64,000 nucleotides of DNA, taken from Myroides sp. JBRI-B21084 (GTDB lineage: Bacteria; Bacteroidota; Bacteroidia; Flavobacteriales; Flavobacteriaceae). Positions 18,599-26,490 of the stretch are shown one piece after another; position 1 is the first letter of the stretch; each line of letters starts with the position of its first letter. The stretch lies in assembly GCF_030545015.1 (NCBI RefSeq), contig NZ_CP120653.1, positions 2,108,001 through 2,172,000 of the forward strand, read 5' to 3'. A program made the translations under genes and the position numbers. Under the pieces are notes generated by a model. It ran no database searches and was not told the DNA's origin. It was given only the letters and a program-made list of their open reading frames with translations.

Positions 18599-18627
18599 AA
18601 AGACCAAACGAAAGTTTGGTCTTTTTT
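18599..18627 (+). terminator. Terminator after glyS
   Basis: AAAGACCAAAC and GTTTGGTCTTT pair around a GAAA tetraloop, followed by T's. Confidence 0.88.
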
Positions 18628-18695
18628 ATTTTATTTAACACGATGTTATTTTTTTTGTTATATTTACAATTCACATAGTTAAAAATTATATAATT

Positions 18696-18824
18696 ATGAC
18701 AAAATTATCTAAAATTTTGTAGGGGGTAATGGTGCTAAACCTTACAGCTTGTACAACCGACAGCGTTTTTAACGAGATGGACGCGGAAAACAACAATCCA
18801 CATACAAGTGCTAACACTAATTAA
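18696..18824 (+). pseudogene. Small lipoprotein gene interrupted by an in-frame TAG
   Basis: Reading from ATG at 18696 gives MTKLSKIL, a TAG stop at codon 9, then GVMVLNLTACTTDSVFNEMD and a short tail ending at TAA 18822-18824. Ignoring the stop, it is a normal 42-residue lipoprotein: basic start, hydrophobic core, LTAC lipobox, and a polar Asn/Asp-rich mature part. An internal ATG at 18729 restarts the frame but lacks a charged signal start and leaves only seven residues before the Cys. It ends two bases before the ATG of the T9SS gene, suggesting a former leader gene. The TAG could also be a sequencing error. Confidence 0.5.
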
Positions 18825-18826
18825 TT

Positions 18827-19837
18827 ATGAAAAAAGTTATAACACGCACCATACCTCTTTTTTTACTGTTAATTACCCTCTTAACCAATGCGCAAACTTT
18901 TTTTACCGAAGATTTTGATAGTTACCCCGCAGGGCCTTTAAATACAGTTTATGATAACACCACCCCCGGACAGGGGGGGTGGTTGGTTTCGCGCTCTCCG
19001 AATTTTTTACTTACTCCAATGATTACTGCCGAGGCAGGTAAAGGCAATGTACTTACAATAACTACTACCAGCCCTACGCAAGAAGGGTTAACTTTTAGGC
19101 AAGCGAACGATTTTTTAACTACCCTATGGAACAACCGTACACCAGGTAATAATATTATTAAATTTGAATATGAGTTTTATGGTGAGGGAAGTTTTGTTTT
19201 TTATGGAAATTTAATGAATTATTTTGTCACTAAACCCAGTGTAATTAATACAGCTTTTCAGTCAACCACAATTTTAACTCGTATATTGGGTAACTATTTA
19301 GAAAATAGTAGTAGTTATAAAATACATGTTTTAAAAAACTACAATGCTACAACCTTTCCGTACAATACATGGATTAAGGCAGAAATGTTTGTGGATTACA
19401 ATACTAAAAATGTGTATTTTCACATACCTACATTAAACTTACAAGCAACTGGAACTTTCAACCACAATACTATACCTACTTATATAGATTTTGGTGCGGG
19501 TAGTTTAGATGCAACATCTGTAGTAAAAATAGATAATATTAAAGTTTCGGGTTTAAAAACATTGCCATCGTATATATTAAGCGTAAACCAGCAATTAGCT
19601 ACAAAATTTAATTTATACCCCAACCCAGCAACCAATGTGGTAAACATAACCAATGCAGAGAACATGCAGGTAAACCAAATTACGGTGTATAATTTAGCAG
19701 GTAAACAAGTAAGCACACAAGCGTACAACAACCTAACAGAAATGCAGCTAAATGTAGCACATTTAGCAAGTGGTACCTATTTATTGTATTTACAAACCGC
19801 ACAAGGTACAGCGGTTAAACAGTTTATAAAAAAGTAA
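18827..19837 (+). CDS. T9SS-exported protein with type A sorting domain
   Basis: A 336-residue protein with signal peptide MKKVITRTIPLFLLLITLLTNAQ. The N-terminal domain starts FFTEDFDSYPAGPLN and shares the EDF(D/E)SY opening and overall layout with the proteins at 13579 and 42411. The type A sorting domain begins near residue 262: ATKFNLYPNPATNVVNITNA, then VYNLAGKQVSTQAY, LASGTYLLYLQ and KQFIKK. Codons 45-52 hold a seven-G run within a GC-rich inverted repeat (18960-18982) in an otherwise AT-rich gene. Function of the cargo is unknown. Confidence 0.88.
   Translation: MKKVITRTIPLFLLLITLLTNAQTFFTEDFDSYPAGPLNTVYDNTTPGQGGWLVSRSPNFLLTPMITAEAGKGNVLTITTTSPTQEGLTFRQANDFLTTLWNNRTPGNNIIKFEYEFYGEGSFVFYGNLMNYFVTKPSVINTAFQSTTILTRILGNYLENSSSYKIHVLKNYNATTFPYNTWIKAEMFVDYNTKNVYFHIPTLNLQATGTFNHNTIPTYIDFGAGSLDATSVVKIDNIKVSGLKTLPSYILSVNQQLATKFNLYPNPATNVVNITNAENMQVNQITVYNLAGKQVSTQAYNNLTEMQLNVAHLASGTYLLYLQTAQGTAVKQFIKK
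18960..18982 (+). repeat. GC-rich inverted repeat with a G7 tract inside a CDS
   Basis: CCACCCCC at 18960-18967 pairs with GGGGGTGG at 18975-18982 across a seven-base loop. Within it, seven consecutive G's occupy 18973-18979. Both are conspicuous in this AT-rich genome. A G run of this length could slip during replication. Confidence 0.7.
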
Positions 19838-19867
19838 TTTTAATAATTTAAAATACGTTAAAAAAGC

Positions 19868-19898
19868 AAGAGGCTACCTGAAAAGGTAGCCTCTTTTT
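19868..19898. terminator. Bidirectional terminator
   Basis: AAGAGGCTACC pairs with GGTAGCCTCTT around TGAAAA, and T's follow. It lies between the convergent T9SS gene and the universal stress protein gene, whose stop is at 19902. Confidence 0.85.
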
Positions 19899-19901
19899 AT
19901 G

Positions 19902-20726
19902 TTACAGCTTAAAAGTAATAATCGATCGTGGCGAATGGTTCATTAAATCTTCGCTAATGCTGCCATTTAATAAACGTGCAAAGCCTTTTCTGCCGTGCGT
20001 TCCCATGGCAATTAAATCGGCATCAATGCGTTCGGCAAAATTTAAAATTCCTTTTTCAATATCTAAATCGTTGTAGATTGAAAATTCATAATTTTCTAAA
20101 TTAAATTGTTTTAGAAAAACATGAGCCATTTGTTCAGCAACGTGTGTAGGTTTAAAATTATTAGGCGTATTTACCATTAAAAAATGCGGAACAGAACCGT
20201 TTAGTTTTAAAAACGTCATAATTTTTTCAAAACCAGCAGTCGATTCTTCTGTAAAATCACTTGCAAAAATAACTTTATTAAAATTAATGGTGCTGTCATT
20301 TCCTTTAATTGTTAATACAGGAATATCAGAAGTGCGTATTACTTTTTCAGTGTTTGATCCAATAAAAAACTCTTTAAAACCACTAGCTCCGTGCGATCCC
20401 ATTACAATTAAATCAATATTGTTAGCCACAGCTACATCGGTAACTTCGTTAAAAGTACGCCCTAATTTTAATATTTGCGAAACAGTTAAACCACTTAAAT
20501 CGTTAGAAAGTGATGTTTCTGAAAGTTTAGCTTCGGCATGTTCTTTAAAAAACATAATTTCGGGCAAATCGTAACCAGGTTGTATCATGTCCATGGTTTC
20601 GTGGGGCAAATCAATTATATGTAATAAAATAATTTCAGCGTTCGATTTTCTAGCAATACCAGCAGCTGCACGTAACGCAATGGTTGCTTGTTCAGAAAAA
20701 TCGGTGGGTACTAAAATCTTTTTCAT
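19902..20726 (-). CDS. Tandem-domain universal stress protein
   Basis: A 274-residue cytoplasmic protein with two UspA domains. The first starts MKKILVPTDFSEQATIALRA and carries the ATP-binding pattern GSHGASGFKEFFIGSNTEKV (about 109-128). The second starts NKVIFASDFTEESTAGF and carries GTHGRKGFARLLNGSISEDL (about 240-259). Both keep the G-x2-G-x9-G(S) signature, so both probably bind ATP. Such proteins appear under starvation and stress in other bacteria. It is divergent from rimP, with 175 bp between the two start codons. Confidence 0.9.
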   Translation of the reverse strand: MKKILVPTDFSEQATIALRAAAGIARKSNAEIILLHIIDLPHETMDMIQPGYDLPEIMFFKEHAEAKLSETSLSNDLSGLTVSQILKLGRTFNEVTDVAVANNIDLIVMGSHGASGFKEFFIGSNTEKVIRTSDIPVLTIKGNDSTINFNKVIFASDFTEESTAGFEKIMTFLKLNGSVPHFLMVNTPNNFKPTHVAEQMAHVFLKQFNLENYEFSIYNDLDIEKGILNFAERIDADLIAMGTHGRKGFARLLNGSISEDLMNHSPRSIITFKL

Positions 20727-20828
20727 TTTGTTAAGTTATTAGGGTTAATAATTAGTTATCTTCAATTTATAAATATACTTAAAATATCAATAAATAACTA
20801 AAAAAATACATAACTTAAATAAAAGTTG

Positions 20829-20836
20829 TATATTTG
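20829..20836 (+). promoter_or_regulatory. -7 element of the rimP-nusA-infB operon
   Basis: TATATTTG matches TAnnTTTG. Transcription would start near 20840-20843, about 60 nt before the rimP start and about 25 nt before the leader hairpin. Confidence 0.6.
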
Positions 20837-20865
20837 CAAGGTTATTTATTGTTAAACTAAATAAT

Positions 20866-20892
20866 GAGGGGACATAATTGTCCCCTCTTTTT
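20866..20892 (+). promoter_or_regulatory. Terminator-like leader hairpin (candidate attenuator) before rimP
   Basis: GAGGGGACA and TGTCCCCTC form a perfect nine-bp stem with a TAAT loop, followed at once by TTTTT. It lies between the promoter and the rimP ATG at 20902, where a full terminator would stop the operon's own transcript. No gene ends upstream on this strand that would need it; the neighbour is divergent. This fits a premature terminator controlled by a factor such as NusA, but control is inferred. Confidence 0.65.
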
Positions 20893-20901
20893 ATACAAAA
20901 C

Positions 20902-21369
20902 ATGGATTTTAAAAGTAAGGTAAAAGATTTGTTAGAGCAAGGTTTGGCGGCACATCCGGCACTTTTTTTAATAGATTTTTCTATAGCGGCAGATGATAAA
21001 ATAATGGTTGTGATTGATGGTGATCACGGTGTAACATTGCAAGATTGTATTGATGTTAGCCGTAGTATTGAACACAATTTAGACCGCGAAGAGCACGATT
21101 TTTCGTTAGAAGTAGCCTCGGCAGGTGCTACAGCGCCGCTTAAATTTCCGCGTCAGTATAAAAAGAACATCGGAAGAACCTTAGAAATAACAACCGATGA
21201 CGATAAAAAAATTGAAGCTAAGCTAATTGATGCCAACCAAGAAACGGTACAATTAGAATGGAAAGCACGCGAACCTAAAAAAATAGGTAAAGGCAAAGAA
21301 ACCGTTGTAAAAAACGCTGAAATTCCGTACATTAGCATAAAAAAAGCAGTAGTAGTTATATCATTTTAA
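20902..21369 (+). CDS. rimP: Ribosome maturation factor RimP
   Basis: A 155-residue protein needed for maturation of the 30S subunit. The N-terminal domain has [20 protein letters not shown] followed by [20 protein letters not shown], the YhbC/RimP signature (usually EVSSPG). The C-terminal part is the SH3-like domain ([18 protein letters not shown]). The ATG at 20902 is used; the frame continues upstream through the leader hairpin to a TTG at 20878, which would put coding sequence inside the terminator stem. First gene of the conserved rimP-nusA-infB operon; nusA begins 17 bp after its stop. Confidence 0.92.
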   Translation: MDFKSKVKDLLEQGLAAHPALFLIDFSIAADDKIMVVIDGDHGVTLQDCIDVSRSIEHNLDREEHDFSLEVASAGATAPLKFPRQYKKNIGRTLEITTDDDKKIEAKLIDANQETVQLEWKAREPKKIGKGKETVVKNAEIPYISIKKAVVVISF

Positions 21370-21386
21370 AAAATATAGATAATTTC

Positions 21387-22631
21387 ATGGATAATATTGC
21401 ATTAATTGATTCGTTCTCTGAATTTAAAGATTTTAAGCATATTGATAGAGTTACCCTAATGGCAATTTTAGAAGATGTTTTTAGAAATGCATTGAAAAAA
21501 AGATTTGGGTCAGACGATAATTTTGATATCATCATTAACCCAGATAAAGGAGATATGGAGATATGGAGAAACCGAATTGTTGTTGCCGATGGTGAGGTGG
21601 AAGACGAAAATTCAGAAATATCTTTAAAAGAAGCTCAGAAAATTGAACCTGATTTTGAAGTAGGCGAAGAAGTTTCTGAAGAAGTAAAATTATTTCAATT
21701 AGGTCGCCGCGCTATTTTAGCATTGCGTCAAAACCTAATTACCAAAATACAAGAACACGACAGCACCAATCTTTACAAACAATTTAAAGACATGGTAAAC
21801 GAAGTGTACGCTGCAGAAGTAAGCCACGTACGCCCAAAAGCTGTAATTTTAATTGACGATAACAACAAAGAAATTATTTTACCAAAAGATAAGCAAATCC
21901 CATCAGATTACTTTAAAAAAGGTGAAACAGTTAAAGGTATTATTGAAAGCGTTGAGCTTAAAGGCAATAAACCACAAATTATTATGAGCCGTACATCGGA
22001 ATTGTTCTTAGAAAAATTATTTGAACAAGAAATTCCTGAAATTGCAGACGGTATCATAACCATACACAAAGTAGTACGCATACCTGGTGAAAAAGCAAAA
22101 GTAGCAGTTGATAGTTATAATGAAAATATAGACGCTGTTGGTGCATGTGTAGGTGTAAAAGGTTCACGTATTCACGGAATTGTACGCGAATTAGGAAACG
22201 AAAATATAGATGTGGTAAGTTATACAAATAATGTAGAATTGTACATACAACGTGCACTTAGTCCTGCAAAAATTAATAACGTATCAATAAACGAACAAAC
22301 AAAACGCGCCAATGTGTTGTTAGATGTTAGCGAAGTATCTAAAGCAATTGGTAAAGGCGGCCAAAACATTAAATTAGCCAGTTTATTAACCGGTTATGAA
22401 ATTGATGTAATAAGAGAAGGAACACAAATTTTAGAAGAAGACGACGTAGAATTACGCGAATTTTCTGACGAAATTGATGCATGGGTAATAGATGAATTCG
22501 TAAAAATAGGATTAGACACCGCTAAAAGTGTACTAAAACATAGCGTTGAAGAATTGGTGCGTAGAACCGATTTAGAAGAAGAAACGGTAGAAGATGTTTT
22601 AAATATCCTTAACGCCGAATTTGAAGACTAA
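21387..22631 (+). CDS. nusA: Transcription termination/antitermination factor NusA
   Basis: A 414-residue RNA polymerase-binding factor controlling pausing, termination and antitermination. The N-terminal domain (about 1-125) has VTLMAILEDVFRNALKKRFG. An S1 domain follows (about 130-200, FKKGETVKGIIESVELKGN). Then two KH domains, with GACVGVKGSRIHGIVRELGN (about 250) and AIGKGGQNIKLASLLTGYEI (about 320). The C-terminal acidic repeats of E. coli NusA are absent, usual for this phylum. It sits between rimP and infB, as in most bacteria. As the operon contains a leader hairpin, NusA may regulate its own synthesis. Confidence 0.96.
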   Translation: MDNIALIDSFSEFKDFKHIDRVTLMAILEDVFRNALKKRFGSDDNFDIIINPDKGDMEIWRNRIVVADGEVEDENSEISLKEAQKIEPDFEVGEEVSEEVKLFQLGRRAILALRQNLITKIQEHDSTNLYKQFKDMVNEVYAAEVSHVRPKAVILIDDNNKEIILPKDKQIPSDYFKKGETVKGIIESVELKGNKPQIIMSRTSELFLEKLFEQEIPEIADGIITIHKVVRIPGEKAKVAVDSYNENIDAVGACVGVKGSRIHGIVRELGNENIDVVSYTNNVELYIQRALSPAKINNVSINEQTKRANVLLDVSEVSKAIGKGGQNIKLASLLTGYEIDVIREGTQILEEDDVELREFSDEIDAWVIDEFVKIGLDTAKSVLKHSVEELVRRTDLEEETVEDVLNILNAEFED

Positions 22632-22678
22632 ATAATACACAACAACACAACGCAAAAAAATTATACTAAAAGGATCGT

Positions 22679-25615
22679 ATGTCTGAAAAAAGAGTAATAA
22701 GAATAAACAAAGTTTTAAGAGAATTAAATATTTCTCTCGATAGAGCCGTGGAGTTTTTGAAAACGAAAGGTTTTGAAATTGAAGCCTCTCCAAATGCAAA
22801 AATTTCTGATGACGAATATCAAGCTTTAGACAAGCAATTTTCGGCTGATAAAGGGAAGAAAGAAGCTTCGAAAGAAGTAAGCGAAGAAAAGAAAAAAGAA
22901 AAAGAAGAACTACGTTTAGAACGTGAGCAGGAAGAAAAACGCAAAAAAATAGAAGAAGATAAGCGTAAAAAAGAAGAGGAAGAAAAACGTAGAAAAGAAG
23001 AAGAAGAAAAACGCGAACAAGAAGTAATTAAAGCTAAAGCAGCTAAAGTTACTGCTATAAAAACAGTTGGTAAAATTGATTTAGATACCGCTGCCAAAAA
23101 AGCGCCTGCTGTTGAAACTAAAACGAACGCTTTAGAAGATAAAACAGATCCTGTTAGTACACCTGAAACTAAAGAAGTAGCAACTGAAAAAGAAACTACT
23201 ATAGCAAATAAACCTGCTGCAAATACAGAAAAACCTGCTGCTGAAAAAGCTAACGTAGAACAACAAGCTACAGAAAAAACAGCTGTAGAAAAGCCTGTGG
23301 TTGCAGAAACAGAAAAACCTGAAACTACGTTAAATGCAGACGGTGAAGAATCTGAAATAATAAAAACACAATACCAAAAATTATCAGGAACTACCTTTAC
23401 GGGGCAAAAAATTGATTTATCTCAATTTAATAAACCTAAAAAGAAAAAAGAAGATCCTAAAAAAGACGCAAAAGCGGGCGGCGCTAATAACGCAGCAAAT
23501 AATAAAAATAAGCGCAAGCGTATCGAAAAACCAGGTACACCAGCTACAGGTCAAGCACAACAAGGTGGTGCTAACAAACCTAATCAACAAGGCGGACAAA
23601 ACCGTCAGGGGCAAGGTGGTCAAAACCGTGGTGCAAACAATAATTTTGGTAATAACCGTAACGCGGGCAACAAAAACTTTGGTAATAAAAAACAACCTGT
23701 TGTAAAAGTAGAACCAACAGATGAAGAAGTAAAAAACCAAATTAAAGAAACGTTAGAGCGTTTACAAGGTAAACAAAACAAATCAAAAGCTGCTAAATAT
23801 CGTAAAGACAAACGTGAACTTCACCGTAAAAAAGAAGAAGAAGCACGTGCAGACGATGATTTAAAAATATTAAAAGTAACCGAATTTGTTACAGTTGGCG
23901 AAGTTGCTACAATGATGAGCGTGCCAATTACGCAAGTAATAGGTACCTGTATGTCGTTAGGAATTATGGTAACCATGAACCAACGTTTAGATGCAGAAAC
24001 TTTAACTATTGTGGCAGATGAATTTGGATACGAAGTACAATTTACAACTGCAGATATTGAAGAATCAATCACTGAAGAAGTAGATAGCCCTGAAGATTTA
24101 CAGCCAAGAGCACCAATTGTAACGGTAATGGGTCACGTTGACCACGGTAAAACATCGTTATTAGATTATGTACGTAAAGCAAACGTAATTGCAGGTGAAT
24201 CGGGAGGTATAACACAACACATTGGAGCGTACGGAGTAACATTAGAAAACGGACAAAAAATTACGTTTTTAGATACACCAGGTCACGAGGCGTTTACCGC
24301 AATGCGTGCGCGTGGTGCACAAGTTACCGATATTGCTATTATTGTGGTTGCTGCCGATGACGATATTATGCCACAAACAAAAGAGGCTATTTCGCACGCG
24401 CAAGCAGCTGGCGTACCTATTATATTTGCTATTAATAAAGTAGATAAGCCAACAGCAAATCCAGAAAAAATTAAAGAAAAATTAGCTGCCATGAACTTCT
24501 TAGTTGAAGAGTGGGGTGGTACATACCAATCGCAAGATATTTCGGCAAAATTTGGACAAGGTGTTCCTGAATTGTTAGAAAAAGTATTGTTAGAAGCTGA
24601 AATGTTAGAATTAAAAGCAAATCCTAACAAACCTGCAGTTGGTACTGTAGTAGAAGCTTTCTTAGATAAAGGTCGTGGATACGTTTCAACCATTTTGGTA
24701 CAAAGTGGAACTTTAAAAATTGGTGATTACTTGTTAGCAGGTAAAAACCATGGAAAAATTAAAGCAATGCACGATGAACGTGGAAAATCTGTTAAAGAAG
24801 CAGGTCCATCACGCCCAATATCAATTTTAGGTTTAGATGGTGCACCAACAGCGGGTGATAAATTTAATGTTTTTGAAGACGAACGCGAAGCAAAAGCAAT
24901 TGCAGCAAAACGTACACAATTAATACGTGAGCAATCGGTACGTGCACAACGTCATATTACGTTAGCTGAAATCGGTCGTCGTATTGCTTTAGGTGAGTTT
25001 AAAGAATTAAACATCATATTAAAAGGAGACGTAGATGGTTCTGTTGAAGCGTTATCAGATTCATTCTCTAAATTATCAACAGATGAAATTCAAATCAACA
25101 TTATTCACAAAGGAGTAGGTGCAATTACCGAATCGGATGTGTTGTTAGCTTCGGCATCAGATGCAATTATTATTGGTTTCAACGTAAGACCAATGGGTAA
25201 TGCAAAAACTATTGCAGATAAAGAAGAAATTGATATCAAAACATACTCTATCATCTATGATGCTATTGACGATGTGAAAGATGCAATGGAAGGAATGTTG
25301 TCTCCTGAATTAAAAGAAGAAATTACAGGAACAGCTGAAATCCGTCAAACCTTTAAGATATCTAAAGTGGGTACAATTGCAGGATGTATGGTTACCGATG
25401 GTAAAATATTCCGTAATTCAAAAATCCGCTTAATCCGTGAAGGAGTTGTAATTTATACAGGTGTTCTTGATGCGTTGAAACGCTTTAAAGACGATGTTAA
25501 AGAAGTTTCTAAAGGATACGATTGTGGTATACAAATTAAAAACTACAACGATATTAAAGAATACGATGTAATTGAAGCATTCCAAGAAGTTGAAGTTAAA
25601 AAAACCTTGAAATAA
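22679..25615 (+). CDS. infB: Translation initiation factor IF-2
   Basis: This 978-residue GTPase brings fMet-tRNA to the 30S subunit. The N terminus ([20 protein letters not shown]) is the IF2_N fold. It is followed by a very long low-complexity region (about 60-370): a Lys/Glu coiled coil, an Ala/Thr/Glu stretch, then a Gly/Asn/Gln-rich basic segment. The G domain begins near residue 478 with [18 protein letters not shown] (G1), then DTPGHEAF (G3) and NKVDKP (G4). IF2 domains II-IV follow to the C terminus. Last gene of the operon. Confidence 0.97.
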   Translation: MSEKRVIRINKVLRELNISLDRAVEFLKTKGFEIEASPNAKISDDEYQALDKQFSADKGKKEASKEVSEEKKKEKEELRLEREQEEKRKKIEEDKRKKEEEEKRRKEEEEKREQEVIKAKAAKVTAIKTVGKIDLDTAAKKAPAVETKTNALEDKTDPVSTPETKEVATEKETTIANKPAANTEKPAAEKANVEQQATEKTAVEKPVVAETEKPETTLNADGEESEIIKTQYQKLSGTTFTGQKIDLSQFNKPKKKKEDPKKDAKAGGANNAANNKNKRKRIEKPGTPATGQAQQGGANKPNQQGGQNRQGQGGQNRGANNNFGNNRNAGNKNFGNKKQPVVKVEPTDEEVKNQIKETLERLQGKQNKSKAAKYRKDKRELHRKKEEEARADDDLKILKVTEFVTVGEVATMMSVPITQVIGTCMSLGIMVTMNQRLDAETLTIVADEFGYEVQFTTADIEESITEEVDSPEDLQPRAPIVTVMGHVDHGKTSLLDYVRKANVIAGESGGITQHIGAYGVTLENGQKITFLDTPGHEAFTAMRARGAQVTDIAIIVVAADDDIMPQTKEAISHAQAAGVPIIFAINKVDKPTANPEKIKEKLAAMNFLVEEWGGTYQSQDISAKFGQGVPELLEKVLLEAEMLELKANPNKPAVGTVVEAFLDKGRGYVSTILVQSGTLKIGDYLLAGKNHGKIKAMHDERGKSVKEAGPSRPISILGLDGAPTAGDKFNVFEDEREAKAIAAKRTQLIREQSVRAQRHITLAEIGRRIALGEFKELNIILKGDVDGSVEALSDSFSKLSTDEIQINIIHKGVGAITESDVLLASASDAIIIGFNVRPMGNAKTIADKEEIDIKTYSIIYDAIDDVKDAMEGMLSPELKEEITGTAEIRQTFKISKVGTIAGCMVTDGKIFRNSKIRLIREGVVIYTGVLDALKRFKDDVKEVSKGYDCGIQIKNYNDIKEYDVIEAFQEVEVKKTLK

Positions 25616-25634
25616 ATCAATTTTTAGTATAAAC

Positions 25635-25660
25635 AAAAGGCTTCCGTAAGGGAGCCTTTT
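25635..25660 (+). terminator. Terminator of rimP-nusA-infB
   Basis: AAAAGGCTTCC pairs with GGGAGCCTTTT (one G-T pair) around a short loop, about 20 bp after infB. Only a short T run follows. Confidence 0.75.
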
Positions 25661-25743
25661 GTCATTTTGGCAGTTTAGGTAAATTACTTATATTTGGCTT
25701 AAAGTTTGCTATTTAAATAATAAATTAAATTTTAAAACGCATT

Positions 25744-26433
25744 ATGGGATTATTATTAATGGGAATTATTATGCTTGCCAGCTGGTTAGTTGGTTGGCAG
25801 CTAAAAAATAAATTCGAAAAGTATTCTAAAATTCATTTACGCAACGGAATGAGTGGGGCAGAAATTGCAACTAAAATGTTGCATGATCATGGTATTTACG
25901 ATGTAAAGGTAATATCAACACCTGGTCGTTTAACCGATCATTACAACCCACTTGATAAAACGGTTAATTTAAGTGAAGCTGTTTATAACCAACGCAACGC
26001 AGCAGCAGCAGCAGTAGCTGCCCACGAAGTAGGGCACGCAGTACAACATGCAACCGCATATAGTTGGTTAACTATGCGCTCTAAATTAGTGCCCGTTGTA
26101 AACGTGGCGTCAAACTTAGTGCAATGGGTTTTGTTTGCTGGTATTTTGTTAATTCAAATTTACAATAACACTACAGTTTTGTTTATAGGTGTTGTATTAT
26201 TTGCTTTAACTACGGTTTTTTCGGTAATCACCTTACCTGTAGAATACGATGCAAGTAACCGTGCATTAAAGTGGTTAGAAACTAAAAATATGGTTACCCG
26301 CGAAGAATTTGCTGGTGCTAAAGATTCGTTAAAGTGGGCAGCACGCACCTATTTAGTAGCTGCATTGGCATCAATAGGTACTTTAATGTATTATGTAATG
26401 ATGCTTACAGGTGTGCGCAGTAATAACGACTAA
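25744..26433 (+). CDS. Membrane zinc metallopeptidase (Zn_peptidase_2 family)
   Basis: A 229-residue inner-membrane protein. Helix 1 is at the N terminus (MGLLLMGIIMLASWLVGW). The zinc motif AAVAAHEVGHAVQHA lies near residues 88-102, with the HExxH pattern read as HEVGH. Two adjacent hydrophobic segments follow (about 118-165) and one more at 200-220. The pattern fits the YugP-like neutral zinc metallopeptidase family (PF04298), whose substrates are unknown. The third metal ligand is likely the Glu or Asp of LPVEYDASNRAL. It has its own terminator and no clear operon partner. Confidence 0.88.
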   Translation: MGLLLMGIIMLASWLVGWQLKNKFEKYSKIHLRNGMSGAEIATKMLHDHGIYDVKVISTPGRLTDHYNPLDKTVNLSEAVYNQRNAAAAAVAAHEVGHAVQHATAYSWLTMRSKLVPVVNVASNLVQWVLFAGILLIQIYNNTTVLFIGVVLFALTTVFSVITLPVEYDASNRALKWLETKNMVTREEFAGAKDSLKWAARTYLVAALASIGTLMYYVMMLTGVRSNND

Positions 26434-26454
26434 AAATATATTTTATTTATAGTA

Positions 26455-26490
26455 CACACCCCCAAAGTTTTACTTTTGGGGGTGTTTTTA
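26455..26490. terminator. Bidirectional terminator
   Basis: ACACCCCCAAAG pairs with CTTTTGGGGGTGT (one bulged T) around a short loop, and a T run follows. It sits between the convergent peptidase gene and the dehydrogenase-TM2 gene, whose stop is at 26491. Confidence 0.85.

Noticed and set aside
18720..18722. TAG as a recoded sense codon
   Set aside because: Other genes in the window do not use in-frame TAG and there is no sign of a recoding signal, so a pseudogene or sequence error is simpler.
20878..20901. An upstream TTG start for rimP adding eight residues
   Set aside because: Those codons lie in the right half of the leader hairpin; the ATG at 20902 gives the normal RimP N terminus.
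23412..23740. Open frames in other registers of the infB low-complexity region
   Set aside because: Repetitive Lys/Asn/Gly codons avoid stops in several registers; the infB frame continues through without break.
24283..24693. A 136-codon open frame opposite the infB G domain
   Set aside because: It is antisense to the most conserved part of IF-2 and has no features of its own.
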